This document shows positions 50,307-58,683 of a stretch of DNA of 64,000 bases, piece by piece. Under the pieces are notes generated by a model, which saw only the letters and a list, made by a program, of their open reading frames with translations, had not been told where the DNA came from and ran no database searches. The position numbers and the translations under genes are program-made. Source of the DNA: Terriglobales bacterium (GTDB lineage Bacteria; Acidobacteriota; Terriglobia; Terriglobales; Acidobacteriaceae); the NCBI GenBank assembly GCA_015655585.1, contig JAATEV010000031.1, positions 1-64,000 of the forward strand, read 5' to 3'. Each line of letters starts with the position of its first letter. Position 1 is the stretch's first letter.

Positions 50307-50783
50307 CTAAAGCAGTTTCCCCTCGGACAAATCCCGGATCAGCCCCAGGTCCGCCGCCAGAAAGTCATATCCCGGCAACTCCCCCAGCGGAACCCATCGC
50401 ATATCGTTGAAGATCCTGTTCTCCAGCGTGCCGTGGAACTCCCGCACCACAAAAAATTGCAGGTCGATCGCGCCGCCGTTTCTGTACTTATGTCTCACCC
50501 TGGCCACCCGCTGCCCAATCACAGCGGAGATCCCCAGCTCTTCCTGCAACTCACGCGCCAGCGCATCTTCCGAGCTCTCGCCCTCTTCGATCTTCCCCCC
50601 GGGAAACTCCCACTTCAAACTCATCGGCTGGTCCGGTTTGCGTTGACAAATCAGCACCTCAAGCCCCGCGCCGCCGCCCTCTCCTGCATCCCCACGCAGG
50701 ATCAGTGCTGCCACTACCAGGCGAAGCGGTTTTTCAACCGAAGAGTCCACAGGTCCCCCGAAATTGCGATCAGAATCTTTCAA
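50307..50783 (-). CDS. Nudix hydrolase (MutT-like)
   Basis: 158 residues from a TTG at 50781-50783 with AGGAAG seven bases upstream; a GTG at 50750, after GGGGG, is a second candidate. The Nudix box is complete: GGKIEEGESSEDALARELQE followed by ELGI, preceded by LKWEFPG, which together with the LICQRKPDQPM segment is typical of 8-oxo-dGTP-type MutT enzymes. Cytosolic; hydrolyses a nucleoside diphosphate linked to another moiety, probably for nucleotide-pool cleaning. Precedes the cluster region but is separated from it by 435 bases. Confidence 0.88.
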   Translation of the reverse strand: MKDSDRNFGGPVDSSVEKPLRLVVAALILRGDAGEGGGAGLEVLICQRKPDQPMSLKWEFPGGKIEEGESSEDALARELQEELGISAVIGQRVARVRHKYRNGGAIDLQFFVVREFHGTLENRIFNDMRWVPLGELPGYDFLAADLGLIRDLSEGKLL

Positions 50784-50836
50784 CTGTCAACTTCCTAAAC
50801 AGTTTAGACGATGCAACCTCGTAAAAGGACTGCCTC

Positions 50837-51565
50837 TTACGTTCCAGCCGGAGCAACCGAAGCCGGATAGTAAACCGCCCATCCCTCAGAATGGCTTCGC
50901 TCCACCAGGGCGGCCGTCGGATTCACCGGAAACGCCTTGCCTGCCATGGCCAGCATCGCCGCATCGTGCACCGAGTTGCCGAACACCGCATCCGGAGCCA
51001 GAACCCCCGACCGCTTCAGCGACGCTACCTTGCCCTCGTCCGTCGGCACATCGCGGATAGCGTCCGTCACCAGGCCATTCTTCACCTCGACGCACGCCGC
51101 CAGTACCCGCTCCGCCGGAATGCCGAACGGCTTCACGCCCTCTTCGATCACCCAGTTGTTAGTCGAGCTTACCGCCCATATCTCCACCCCGCGCGAGCGC
51201 AGCTCATCCACCAGCGCCAGCATCTCAGGGAAGATATTCCGGGCCACGTGGCCCTCGAAGTACGCCTTAGCCGCCCGACGCATCTCGTCCTCGCGCAGCC
51301 GCTGGTACATCTGCACCATCTCGCCGCAGATCGCCAGCTCCGAGACCTCGCCCCGCAGATATCCGCGATAACGCGCATCGATCCAGTCCGCCGCCTCGCG
51401 CGACACCAGACCCGTCTCTATGGTCCACTTCATGAATCCCGAACCCGCGTCACCAGACCACAGCGTACCGTCGCAGTCAAAGACCGCAACCGAAGGGGAA
51501 AGCGAAAGCACCGAGGAGTGAAACTCCTGCGTATCCAAACGATGAATGGAAAGTACGTCGTTCAC
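50837..51565 (-). CDS. HAD family phosphatase (HAD-IB, phosphoserine phosphatase-like)
   Basis: 242 residues from a GTG at 51563-51565. Motif I VAVFDCDGTLWSGD with nucleophile Asp and acid Asp, helical cap (about 55-115; YRGYLRGEVSELAICGEMVQ), motif II VSSTNNWVIEEG, motif III Lys in TDEGKVASLKRSG and motif IV GNSVHDAAMLAMAG. Compared with SerB, motif IV has Asn for the first Asp (GNSxxD). The arrangement is that of HAD-IB phosphatases acting on small phosphomonoesters; the substrate is not clear. Cytosolic. Confidence 0.85.
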   Translation of the reverse strand: MNDVLSIHRLDTQEFHSSVLSLSPSVAVFDCDGTLWSGDAGSGFMKWTIETGLVSREAADWIDARYRGYLRGEVSELAICGEMVQMYQRLREDEMRRAAKAYFEGHVARNIFPEMLALVDELRSRGVEIWAVSSTNNWVIEEGVKPFGIPAERVLAACVEVKNGLVTDAIRDVPTDEGKVASLKRSGVLAPDAVFGNSVHDAAMLAMAGKAFPVNPTAALVERSHSEGWAVYYPASVAPAGT

Positions 51566-51796
51566 AATAGAAACTCAACTCTTCTACGCATCCGGCATCA
51601 GGGGGAAGGGAAGTCACCCCGCCGGAGCGTCTCTCAATTCTACAACTCGCTCAACAGTAACTTTATCGTCATCTGCTACCGCCAATTGTTCCTGCAGCGT
51701 GAAAAAAGAATTCTTCACCCGACCAGCGAGAGGACCAAGCGAAGCCCAGCACCGCACGGAGTGCCGCCCACCCCGCGTAAGGGCGCATTTAAATCT

Positions 51797-52453
51797 TTAA
51801 ACCGGCGGCAACCCATTCACCACCGTAACTCCCTCCGGCGGCGCAAACGAGAAATCTGTATCTTTCACCGGAACATTCTCCTCCACCCCGGAGAACGCAA
51901 ACTCCGTCACCGCCCCATCGGTCTCCTCCAACCGCATCCGCTGGATCACCCCCGCCGCCGTCACCTCCAGCGTCAGCAGCTTCAGCCTCTCGGCCATACC
52001 CTTCGGAACCCCGGTAATCCGGAACCCAGCCCCCACCGAAGTCACCGCAAGGTTATCCAGTTCCTTCTGCAACTGCGTATGCCCCAGCAGAAACCGCAGC
52101 GGAGACCGCAGATCGTCCAGTTGCTTCGCCGGAACCCGCGTAGCCTGTGCATCTCCGGGGGTATAGAACCACCCGAACTTCCCATCCAGCACAAACACCT
52201 TGCCCACCGGAGCGGCATAGTTCCACCGCATCCGTCCCGGCTTCTTCAGCAGCAGCGTGCCCTCCTCGGACTTCTCCATCCCCATGCCCGAGTAGTGCTC
52301 CACGTAGTGCGCCCGCAGGGAAGCAAGGTGGTTGTAATGCTCCTCCACCTTCCGCACCACGGCCTCATTCTGCTGCGCCCCTGCCTGCAACGCAAAGCAA
52401 AGAGACGCAGCCAGAACAGTCCCAGTCCCGCGAATTCCTCTCACAAGCCTCAC
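51797..52453 (-). CDS. lolA: LolA-like outer-membrane lipoprotein carrier
   Basis: 218 residues from a GTG at 52451-52453 that overlaps the stop of the upstream pseudopilin gene (GTGA). Signal peptide ends LQAGAQQ. LolA-family pattern: VVRKVEEHYNHLASLRAHYV, EGTLLLKKPGRMRWNYAAP, FGWFYTPGDAQATRVPA, PLRFLLG and LEVTAAGVIQRMRLEETDG. Periplasmic carrier that moves lipoproteins from LolCDE to the outer membrane. The 231-base gap on its 3' side holds no gene I can support. Name at family level; acidobacterial copies are divergent. Confidence 0.82.
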   Translation of the reverse strand: MRLVRGIRGTGTVLAASLCFALQAGAQQNEAVVRKVEEHYNHLASLRAHYVEHYSGMGMEKSEEGTLLLKKPGRMRWNYAAPVGKVFVLDGKFGWFYTPGDAQATRVPAKQLDDLRSPLRFLLGHTQLQKELDNLAVTSVGAGFRITGVPKGMAERLKLLTLEVTAAGVIQRMRLEETDGAVTEFAFSGVEENVPVKDTDFSFAPPEGVTVVNGLPPV

Positions 52454-52971
52454 TGAAGCTGCTGCGTGCAGTTCGTTCCGCCCGCCGGGTCTTTCTTGAT
52501 GATGTTGTTCTCATCGCTGCAAAATCCGCTGTCGCCCGTTCGTCCCACCGACTGCGGAACCGCCGTGATCTCGTACCCGGTATACATGTCCTGGTTGTTC
52601 ACGTTCACCTTCGTGCAGTTCGTGATCGCGAACGTATACCCCGACTTCTGCCCGCTCGCCAGATCCGCGGCAATCAACTGCGCCGCCTGCGCCGTCGGAG
52701 CGCCCGACTTCGGGTCGCCGCCCAGCGCCGCCAGCGAACATGCAAACCCGTTCGCCGGGAACTGCGAGTTGTACTGCAACTGCGCCTGCCCAATCGCCCT
52801 CACCGACTGCATAGCCGAGGTCTCGTTCCCCTGCTTATGGATCTTCAACATCTGCGGAATCGCCAGCGTCATCAGGATCAGCATCACCGACATCACGATC
52901 AGCAGTTCGGCCAGTGTGAATCCCTCTTCTGCCGCGTATCTCTTCGCCTCTTTGAACCCCATAGCCTTCAT
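52450..52971 (-). CDS. Type II/IV pseudopilin-like protein
   Basis: 173 residues; GAGGAAG precedes the ATG. Prepilin leader ending in EEG, cleavage before FTLAELLIVMSVMLILMTLA, with Glu+5 conserved: a type III signal sequence handled by PilD. The rest is small and polar, with Cys residues in NGFACSLAALGG, FAITNCTKV, GFCSDENN and GTNCTQQLQ that may form disulfides. Resembles GspG/PilE-type acidobacterial pseudopilins, but no secretion or pilus genes are adjacent. Coupled to lolA by a four-base overlap. Confidence 0.85.
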   Translation of the reverse strand: MKAMGFKEAKRYAAEEGFTLAELLIVMSVMLILMTLAIPQMLKIHKQGNETSAMQSVRAIGQAQLQYNSQFPANGFACSLAALGGDPKSGAPTAQAAQLIAADLASGQKSGYTFAITNCTKVNVNNQDMYTGYEITAVPQSVGRTGDSGFCSDENNIIKKDPAGGTNCTQQLQ

Positions 52972-53018
52972 CGTCTTCCTCGCCCCTGCAATCTATTCGT
53001 GCAACTCCAGAACAAACT

Positions 53019-54335
53019 CTAACAGGCCAAATCTTCCCGCTCAATCTCCATCGAGCCAAGGTTCCCCAGCAGCGTCAGCGCAACCGACTCCGGACGGAAC
53101 AGCTCCCGCGCCAGGTTCTGAATCTCCGTCGTCGTCACTGCTTCAATCTCTTCCATAATCTCGCTCACGCCAAAGAACCGCCCGAAGTACATCTGCTGCC
53201 TCGCCAGATTCGCCATCCGGCTTCCCGAGCTCTCCAGCCCGATCACCATATTGCTCTTCAACTGGTCCTTGGCCCGCTTCAACTCCATCTCGCCAACGGT
53301 CTCTTCCTTCAGACGCCGCAACTCGTCCATCGTAAGCTGCAAAACCTGCTTCGTCTTGTCCACCGCCACGCCCGCATAGATGCACAGCGATCCCGTATCC
53401 CGATACGGACTCGTCTCCGAGAAGATCGAGTAAGCCAGTCCGCGGTCCTCGCGGATCGTCTGGAACAGTCGCGAGCTCATCCCGCCGCCCAGCATCGTGT
53501 TCAGCAGATAAACCCCATACCGCCGAGCATCGTTCACCGGGGGAGCCGGAACCCCCAGGCAAAGCTGCACCTGTTCCAGCGACTGCTTCCGCTTCAGCGT
53601 AATATGCGGGGTCGCCACCGGGGCCGCCATCTTCGGCATCACCGCTACGCCGCTCGGCGCCAGCGAACTGAACTTCCGCTCCACCATCTCCACAAACGCG
53701 TCGTGCTCCAGATTGCCCGCCGCCGAAAACACCATGTTCCGCGGCGTAAACTTCCGGCCATAGAAATCGAACAGCATCTTCTGGTCGAAGCGCGAGACCG
53801 TCTTCTTCGTCCCCAGGATCGGCCGCCCCAGCGCGTCGCCCTTCCAGAAGTTCTGGGTAAAGATCTCGTTCACCAGATAGTCCGGATTGTCCTCGTCCAT
53901 CTTGATCTCTTCCAGAATTACCCCCTGCTCCCGCGCCAGGTCCTCAGGAGTAAATGTGGGGTGCAACACCAGATCAGCCAATACATCCAGAGCCGGGGGA
54001 ACATTCTCATCCAGCACCCGGATCGTGAAGCAGACCATCTCTTTTCCGGTAAATGCATCCAGGTTCCCGCCGATCGTATCCACCTCGCGGGCAATCTGTT
54101 TGGCCGACCGCGTGGTCGTGCCTTTGAACACCATGTGTTCGATAAAGTGGGAGATTCCGTTCACCTCTGCGGATTCATCCCTCGATCCCGACCCCACCCA
54201 CGCCCCCATCGAGACGCTTCTCAGGTGCGGCATACTCTCGGTCAGCACCAGCAGACCATTCGACAACACTGTTTTGCGGATATTACGGGGAGCGTTCTTC
54301 CGTACTACGACTTCATCAATCAGGGTTACAGACAT
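53019..54335 (-). CDS. M16 family zinc peptidase (processing-peptidase-like)
   Basis: 438 residues, the usual length of the single-unit M16B class. The inverted zinc motif is HFIEH (in NGISHFIEHMVFKGT), with the downstream Glu in LAREQGVILEEIKMDEDNPD. Second-half signatures are QVQLCLGVPAPPV, LNTMLGGGMSSRLFQTIRED and RGLAYSIFSE. No signal peptide, so probably cytosolic. Lies 47 bases upstream of the pseudopilin gene on the same strand. Divergent from rlmN with 117 bases between. Confidence 0.93.
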   Translation of the reverse strand: MSVTLIDEVVVRKNAPRNIRKTVLSNGLLVLTESMPHLRSVSMGAWVGSGSRDESAEVNGISHFIEHMVFKGTTTRSAKQIAREVDTIGGNLDAFTGKEMVCFTIRVLDENVPPALDVLADLVLHPTFTPEDLAREQGVILEEIKMDEDNPDYLVNEIFTQNFWKGDALGRPILGTKKTVSRFDQKMLFDFYGRKFTPRNMVFSAAGNLEHDAFVEMVERKFSSLAPSGVAVMPKMAAPVATPHITLKRKQSLEQVQLCLGVPAPPVNDARRYGVYLLNTMLGGGMSSRLFQTIREDRGLAYSIFSETSPYRDTGSLCIYAGVAVDKTKQVLQLTMDELRRLKEETVGEMELKRAKDQLKSNMVIGLESSGSRMANLARQQMYFGRFFGVSEIMEEIEAVTTTEIQNLARELFRPESVALTLLGNLGSMEIEREDLAC

Positions 54336-54452
54336 ACATCCATTCTTTCATAGCAGGGCAGAGAACCGGACTTCAGGAGTAGACTGGATACAGGCAGAAT
54401 GCCGCGAAATCGCCCAAAATAACTGAATCCAAAGCATCAATTCAAGCCACCC

Positions 54453-55685
54453 ATGTCATTAGAAATAAAAGGTAAACAGGATTTTAACGAGGTTCCGGCT
54501 CCCCTCCAGCCCAAACCTCTCTTCGGACTCGATCAGCCCGAGCTGACCGCTCTCATGGAGCAGTTCGGCCAGAAGCCCTACCGCGCCACCCAGCTCCATC
54601 AGGCCCTCTACCGCCAGCGCGTCACCTCTCTCGATCAGGTAACCACCCTCCCCGAGACCCTCCGCACCGAGCTCTCCGCCGCCGGATACGTCATCGGCCA
54701 TCCCGAGATCGTCCAGACCGCCCGCTCCATCGACGGCACCGAGCGTTACCTCATCCGCATGGCCGACGGCGAGACCGTCGAAACCGTCTGGATGCCCGAC
54801 GGTGACGGAGGCGAGCGCGGCGACGGCTCTCAGGCCGCCGAAGAAGAGGAGAAGGAAGACGACGCCTCCGGCACGCCACCCGGAGCCACCCCCTACCGCC
54901 GCTCCACCATCTGCATCTCCAGCCAGGTAGGCTGCGCCGTCAACTGCCAGTTCTGCCTCACCGCCAAGCTAGGCATCCGCCGCAACCTGACCGCAGGCGA
55001 GATCGCCGGTCAGGTCGCCGCAGTCCTCAACCGCCACAACGTCGAGCTCGGCAGCACCCGCGGCAACTACTCCCCGGCGCGCATCAACCTCGTCTTCATG
55101 GGCATGGGCGAGCCTTTCCTCAACTACCAGAACTTCATCTCCGCCGTGCGCCTTCTCACCCAGATGCCCATTCCCGAGTCGCGCATGACCGTCAGCACCT
55201 CCGGCATTCTTCCCGGAATCCTCCAGTACGCGCAGGAACCCGTCCGCCCCAAACTGGCCGTCAGCCTCAACGCCTCCAACGATCAGGTCCGCGAATCCAT
55301 CATGCCCATCACGCGCAAATGGAACATAGCCGCCCTGTTAGACGCGCTCTCGACCATCCCCCTCCGCACCCGCGAGTGGATCACCTTCGAGTACGTCCTC
55401 TTAGGTGGAGTAAACGACACCCCCCAACACTCTCGCGAACTCATCGCACTCTTAGCCGGAGTCCGCTGCAAAGTAAATTTAATTGTCTGGAACTCCGGCC
55501 CCAACATGCCCTTCCACGAACCCACCCCCGACCGCGTAGCCGACTTCCAGAAGTCCGTGATAGCCGCCGGAATCCCCACCTACATCCGCCGCCCCCGAGG
55601 CCGAGACATCTACGCCGCCTGCGGCCAGCTCAAGCGTACCCTGGAAACCACCCCACTGATCGGAATCACCCAGACAGCCCTCTAG
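54453..55685 (+). CDS. rlmN: Dual-specificity 23S rRNA/tRNA methyltransferase RlmN with acidic insert
   Basis: 410 residues, about 30-40 longer than usual. N-terminal accessory domain (FGLDQPELTALMEQFGQKPY, ATQLHQALYRQRVTSLDQVT), radical SAM motif CAVNCQFC in CISSQVGCAVNCQFCLTAKL, then LVFMGMGEPFLNY, and LAVSLNASNDQVRESIMPI. The C-terminal methyl-carrying Cys is seen in AACGQLKR. It methylates C2 of adenine 2503 in 23S rRNA and A37 in some tRNAs. Between the strands VETVWMPD and YRRSTICISS there is an acidic, Gly-rich insert of about 33 residues (GDGGERGDGSQAAEEEEKED), not part of the standard RlmN fold. Confidence 0.93.
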   Translation: MSLEIKGKQDFNEVPAPLQPKPLFGLDQPELTALMEQFGQKPYRATQLHQALYRQRVTSLDQVTTLPETLRTELSAAGYVIGHPEIVQTARSIDGTERYLIRMADGETVETVWMPDGDGGERGDGSQAAEEEEKEDDASGTPPGATPYRRSTICISSQVGCAVNCQFCLTAKLGIRRNLTAGEIAGQVAAVLNRHNVELGSTRGNYSPARINLVFMGMGEPFLNYQNFISAVRLLTQMPIPESRMTVSTSGILPGILQYAQEPVRPKLAVSLNASNDQVRESIMPITRKWNIAALLDALSTIPLRTREWITFEYVLLGGVNDTPQHSRELIALLAGVRCKVNLIVWNSGPNMPFHEPTPDRVADFQKSVIAAGIPTYIRRPRGRDIYAACGQLKRTLETTPLIGITQTAL

Positions 55686-55690
55686 CCCCA

Positions 55691-56575
55691 TTAATTCTCA
55701 GAAGGCCGCTCAATGCGATCAATCACCAGCACCTCAACCGGCCCTTTGGCAGATTGCAGCTTCAACCCAAGCTGATCCTGCACCGCAGAAAAGAAGAACT
55801 GGTCCGCACCATCGGACCCAGCCTGAGACCACTTCATCTCGCAGTCATAAGCCCCATCCAGACCGGTCTTATCAATTACAGGGCGCCCCTGAAGCTCAGG
55901 CTGATGACTAAGCACCGTAACAACAAGCCAGAACGGCCAGCCCTTGGTCTGCATGTGCATGGATTGCGTGAGAACCTTCTTCTCCTCGGGGGAAGGAGGG
56001 TGCCAACCCGGTGGAGGCGGTGGTGGCGCGGGTGCGGCGGACCAGCGGAAGCGCGGACGCGAGGGATCGGAGATAGCAGGCTGCGAAGTAGTATCGCGCG
56101 GGCACTTGAAGCCCCCCTTCGCAATCTCAAGAAGATACACCGGCAGGTCGCGTTTCTCGAAGTGATAGGTAAGGTGGAAGCGCTCGGCAAGCATGGACTG
56201 CGCCATCAGGCGCATCTGTTCACCGCGATCGTCGCGACTCAGCTTACCAAGCGAAGCAACCTGATCGTCGTCGAGTTTCCCTTCGATGTTGAAGTGGTCA
56301 TTGAGAACCCATGAGGGAGCATTCTCAAGCTCATGGTCATACCCAAGCCCGAAGGCATAGGCAAGAACATCTTTGATCGTAGTGCGCTCCACGCGATAGC
56401 TGTCTGGACTCCCATTGCCGTGAGCGACCACCTCGTCGGAGTTGTTGGGATGCACACTCACCACGGCGAAGCTGGGCATAGGAGATGCAGGATGCAGAAG
56501 CTGCGCCGAGGCTGAGCCGCACAGAAGAACAACAGCAAGGAACTTCAGAGCAGGGAACTCCCTCAAGCCAGCCAC
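55691..56575 (-). CDS. TIGR03435-type soil acidobacterial protein
   Basis: 294 residues from a GTG at 56573-56575 that overlaps the aldo/keto reductase stop by 13 bases; a TTG three codons on (TTGA overlap) is another option. Signal peptide ends GSASAQ. Family pattern: FAVVSVHPNNS, TTIKDVLAYAFGLGYDHELE, SMLAERFHLTYHFEKRDLPV, LLEIAKGG, RPVIDKTGLDGAYDCEMKW and SAVQDQLGLKLQSAKGPVEV, ending in VIDRIERPSEN. A Pro-rich stretch (PAPPPPPPGWHPPSP) sits in the middle. The family is greatly expanded in acidobacteria, secreted, and of unknown function. Confidence 0.92.
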   Translation of the reverse strand: MAGLREFPALKFLAVVLLCGSASAQLLHPASPMPSFAVVSVHPNNSDEVVAHGNGSPDSYRVERTTIKDVLAYAFGLGYDHELENAPSWVLNDHFNIEGKLDDDQVASLGKLSRDDRGEQMRLMAQSMLAERFHLTYHFEKRDLPVYLLEIAKGGFKCPRDTTSQPAISDPSRPRFRWSAAPAPPPPPPGWHPPSPEEKKVLTQSMHMQTKGWPFWLVVTVLSHQPELQGRPVIDKTGLDGAYDCEMKWSQAGSDGADQFFFSAVQDQLGLKLQSAKGPVEVLVIDRIERPSEN

Positions 56576-57600
56576 TGAGGATTCTTCCCCGTCCCATCAA
56601 ACCGCTCGCTGGTCTTGAACTTCTCATAATCCCCCGTCAAAGCCAGCGTCCTGCTCTTGGCCAGCAGAGTATCGATCTGCGCCTGCGTCATCGGCTTGAA
56701 CGTCTTCGCCGCCGTCAGCGCCTGCTCCAGCCGCGGCATCGAATCCATCCCCGTAATCACCACCGACACCGGCAGCGACATCGAGTAATGCAGCATATCA
56801 ATCGGGTCCGCCACATTCGCTTTGATAATGTCCCCTGCCGCAAACGTCTTCATCGCCAGCACTCCGATCCCTTTCTCCTTAGCCACCGGAATCACCTGGT
56901 GCTGAAACGACCGGAAGTGCGCGTCCATAATGTTGATCGGCATCTGTAACGAGTCGAACGTGAACCCATGCTTCTGCCCCACCTCGATCATGTGCAGATG
57001 CATCGACGGGTCTTTATGCCCGGTAAACCCGATATACCGAATCTTGCCCGCCTTCTTCGCCGCCAGCGCGGCCTCCATCGCCCCGCCCGCCGCAAAGATC
57101 TTCTCCGGGTCATCTAACCGGATCACCTCATGGAACTGCACCAGGTCGATCATGTCGGTCTGGAACCGCCGCAGACTGTCCTCAAGCTGCGAATTAAATC
57201 CCTTAGCGCTTTGGCTATCCGTCTTAGTCATCAGAAAAACTTTCTGTCGATAGCCATCCTTCAGAGCCTTGCCCATCCTCTCCTCGCAAAGCCCGTTGCC
57301 ATAGTCCCAGGCATTATCGAAGAACGTAATCCCACGGTCGGAGGCCGCACGCATCAGCGCAATCCCATCGGCCTCCTCCATCCTTCCGCCAATGTTCGCT
57401 CCACCCAGCCCAATCAGCGAAACCTTCTCCCCCGTCCGCCCCAGCTCCCGGTAAGGCATATCCGGAGACGTAGGCCGAGCCACCACCCCACTGGCCGAAG
57501 CCCTCTTCTCCGCCTCAACGATCTCCTCCGCCACACCGGGAACCGCAATCGCTCCCATCCCGATCATCGCCGCCGACTTCAAGAACTCTCTACGCTGCAT
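56563..57600 (-). CDS. Tat-exported aldo/keto reductase
   Basis: 345 residues from the ATG at 57598-57600; the frame is open 33 codons further but the Tat signal starts here: MQRREFLKSAAMIGMGAIAV with RREFLK. Aldo/keto reductase barrel: ELGRTGEKVSLIGLGGANIG, FFDNAWDYGNGLCEERMGKA (Asp and Tyr of the tetrad), VFLMTKTDS (Lys) and LVQFHEVIRLDD (His). NADPH-linked oxidoreductase; the twin-arginine leader suggests a folded, cofactor-bound periplasmic enzyme, though the substrate is unknown. Divergent from the Crp/Fnr gene. Confidence 0.9.
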   Translation of the reverse strand: MQRREFLKSAAMIGMGAIAVPGVAEEIVEAEKRASASGVVARPTSPDMPYRELGRTGEKVSLIGLGGANIGGRMEEADGIALMRAASDRGITFFDNAWDYGNGLCEERMGKALKDGYRQKVFLMTKTDSQSAKGFNSQLEDSLRRFQTDMIDLVQFHEVIRLDDPEKIFAAGGAMEAALAAKKAGKIRYIGFTGHKDPSMHLHMIEVGQKHGFTFDSLQMPINIMDAHFRSFQHQVIPVAKEKGIGVLAMKTFAAGDIIKANVADPIDMLHYSMSLPVSVVITGMDSMPRLEQALTAAKTFKPMTQAQIDTLLAKSRTLALTGDYEKFKTSERFDGTGKNPQWLA

Positions 57601-57745
57601 CGTACCTCCCGAAGATCGCAGCCCTGCCGAACTGGCCGCCAAAACGTGGCAACAAGATAGCAAAATCCAGCCCATTCCGCACCCGGAAAAAGATCGCACT
57701 CAGCCCGCAGCCACTTATGGCGTAGGATCAAGACAGGACTATTCC

Positions 57746-58453
57746 ATGCCTCCATCCGGCAAAAACTGCCTCACCTGCATCGTGCGCGGCACAGACTGCT
57801 TCTGCAGCCTGCCCCTCAACGCTCTCCACGACCTCCAGGTCATCGGCAGCCACAAGCGTTTCAACGCTGGCGAACACCTCCTCTACGAGGGTTTCAACGC
57901 CGACCGCGTCTACATCGTCTGCCAGGGATGCATCAAGCTCACCGCCTCCTCCTCCGAGGGCAAAGTCTTCATCATCCGCATCGCTGGCCCCGGCGACGTC
58001 ATCGGCCTCGCCTCCGCCATGCAGGGAACCACCTACAAAATCGCTGCCGAGGCTATGGAACCCTGCGAGGTCAAGGTCATCAGCCGCTCCGAGTTCCTCG
58101 ACTTCATGGACCGCTTCCGCGAAGTGAACCGCAACGCCGTCGTCTCCATCTCGCTCGACTGCGAGGCCGCAACTCTCAGCGCCCGCCGTCTCGCTCTCTC
58201 CTCCTCCGCCGCCGGAAAGCTCGCCAGCGTCCTTATCGACTGGGGCCGCATGGGCCAGACCAACGGAATCCTCAGCAAAGAGCTGCATTTCCGTATGCCG
58301 CTCACCCACGAGGAGCTAGGCAGCATGGCCGGCCTCTCCCGCGAGACCGTAACCCGCCTGCTCGGCAAGTTCCGGCGCGAGGGTCTCATCAAGCTCGAAG
58401 GCGAGCAGATGACCGTGCGCGAACCCGAAAAGCTCGAACGCCTCTACCACTAA
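57746..58453 (+). CDS. Crp/Fnr family regulator with N-terminal cysteine cluster
   Basis: 235 residues. Cysteines at about 8, 11, 18 and 20 (KNCLTCIVRGTDCFC) resemble the FNR iron-sulfur region, with further Cys in YIVCQGCIKL. The cNMP-like barrel (about 35-125) has GEHLLYEGFNADRVYIV and GDVIGLASAM, and lacks the full cAMP-binding RxSA motif. The C-terminal winged helix reads MPLTHEELGSMAGLSRETVT. It is probably an oxygen- or redox-responsive regulator; the neighbouring cytochrome oxidase cluster (58.5-60.7 kb) is a natural target, by inference only. Confidence 0.88.
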   Translation: MPPSGKNCLTCIVRGTDCFCSLPLNALHDLQVIGSHKRFNAGEHLLYEGFNADRVYIVCQGCIKLTASSSEGKVFIIRIAGPGDVIGLASAMQGTTYKIAAEAMEPCEVKVISRSEFLDFMDRFREVNRNAVVSISLDCEAATLSARRLALSSSAAGKLASVLIDWGRMGQTNGILSKELHFRMPLTHEELGSMAGLSRETVTRLLGKFRREGLIKLEGEQMTVREPEKLERLYH

Positions 58454-58475
58454 CAAGCAGGCACCCGCCATCACG

Positions 58476-58673
58476 CTAAAAGCTGGAGACCGAGGCCAAC
58501 GCACGGTCCTTCGTCTCATAGCAGTCCGGGCACGGCGGAAACAGCTTCTCCATCTGGAAGCCCTTCCGGCTATTGCGGGTCTCGCTCTTCACGGGTTTCT
58601 TCGACAGCAGTAGAAGCTTCGTCTCAGGCGTCGACAGCGACTTCGAAGGCGGTACATACTTTGTGGCCAGCAT
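58476..58673 (-). CDS. Small CxxC protein downstream of oxidase subunit I
   Basis: 65 residues from the ATG at 58671-58673, with a strong GAGGAGG five bases upstream, placed just after the oxidase stop (58684-58686). An in-frame ATG at 58730 would overlap the oxidase gene. Basic N-half (MLATKYVPPSKSLSTPETKL, LLLSKKPVKSETRNSRKG) and a C-terminal FPPCPDCYETKDRALASVSS with one CxxC. No membrane span. Unknown family; a small zinc- or copper-binding accessory protein is possible. Convergent with the Crp/Fnr gene, 22 bases apart. Confidence 0.65.
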   Translation of the reverse strand: MLATKYVPPSKSLSTPETKLLLLSKKPVKSETRNSRKGFQMEKLFPPCPDCYETKDRALASVSSF

Positions 58674-58683
58674 CGGAACCTCC

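Noticed and set aside
50891-52456. 521-codon plus-strand ORF opposite the HAD and LolA genes
   Set aside because: Arg/His/Pro-rich shadow that spans two well-supported minus-strand genes and the gap between them.
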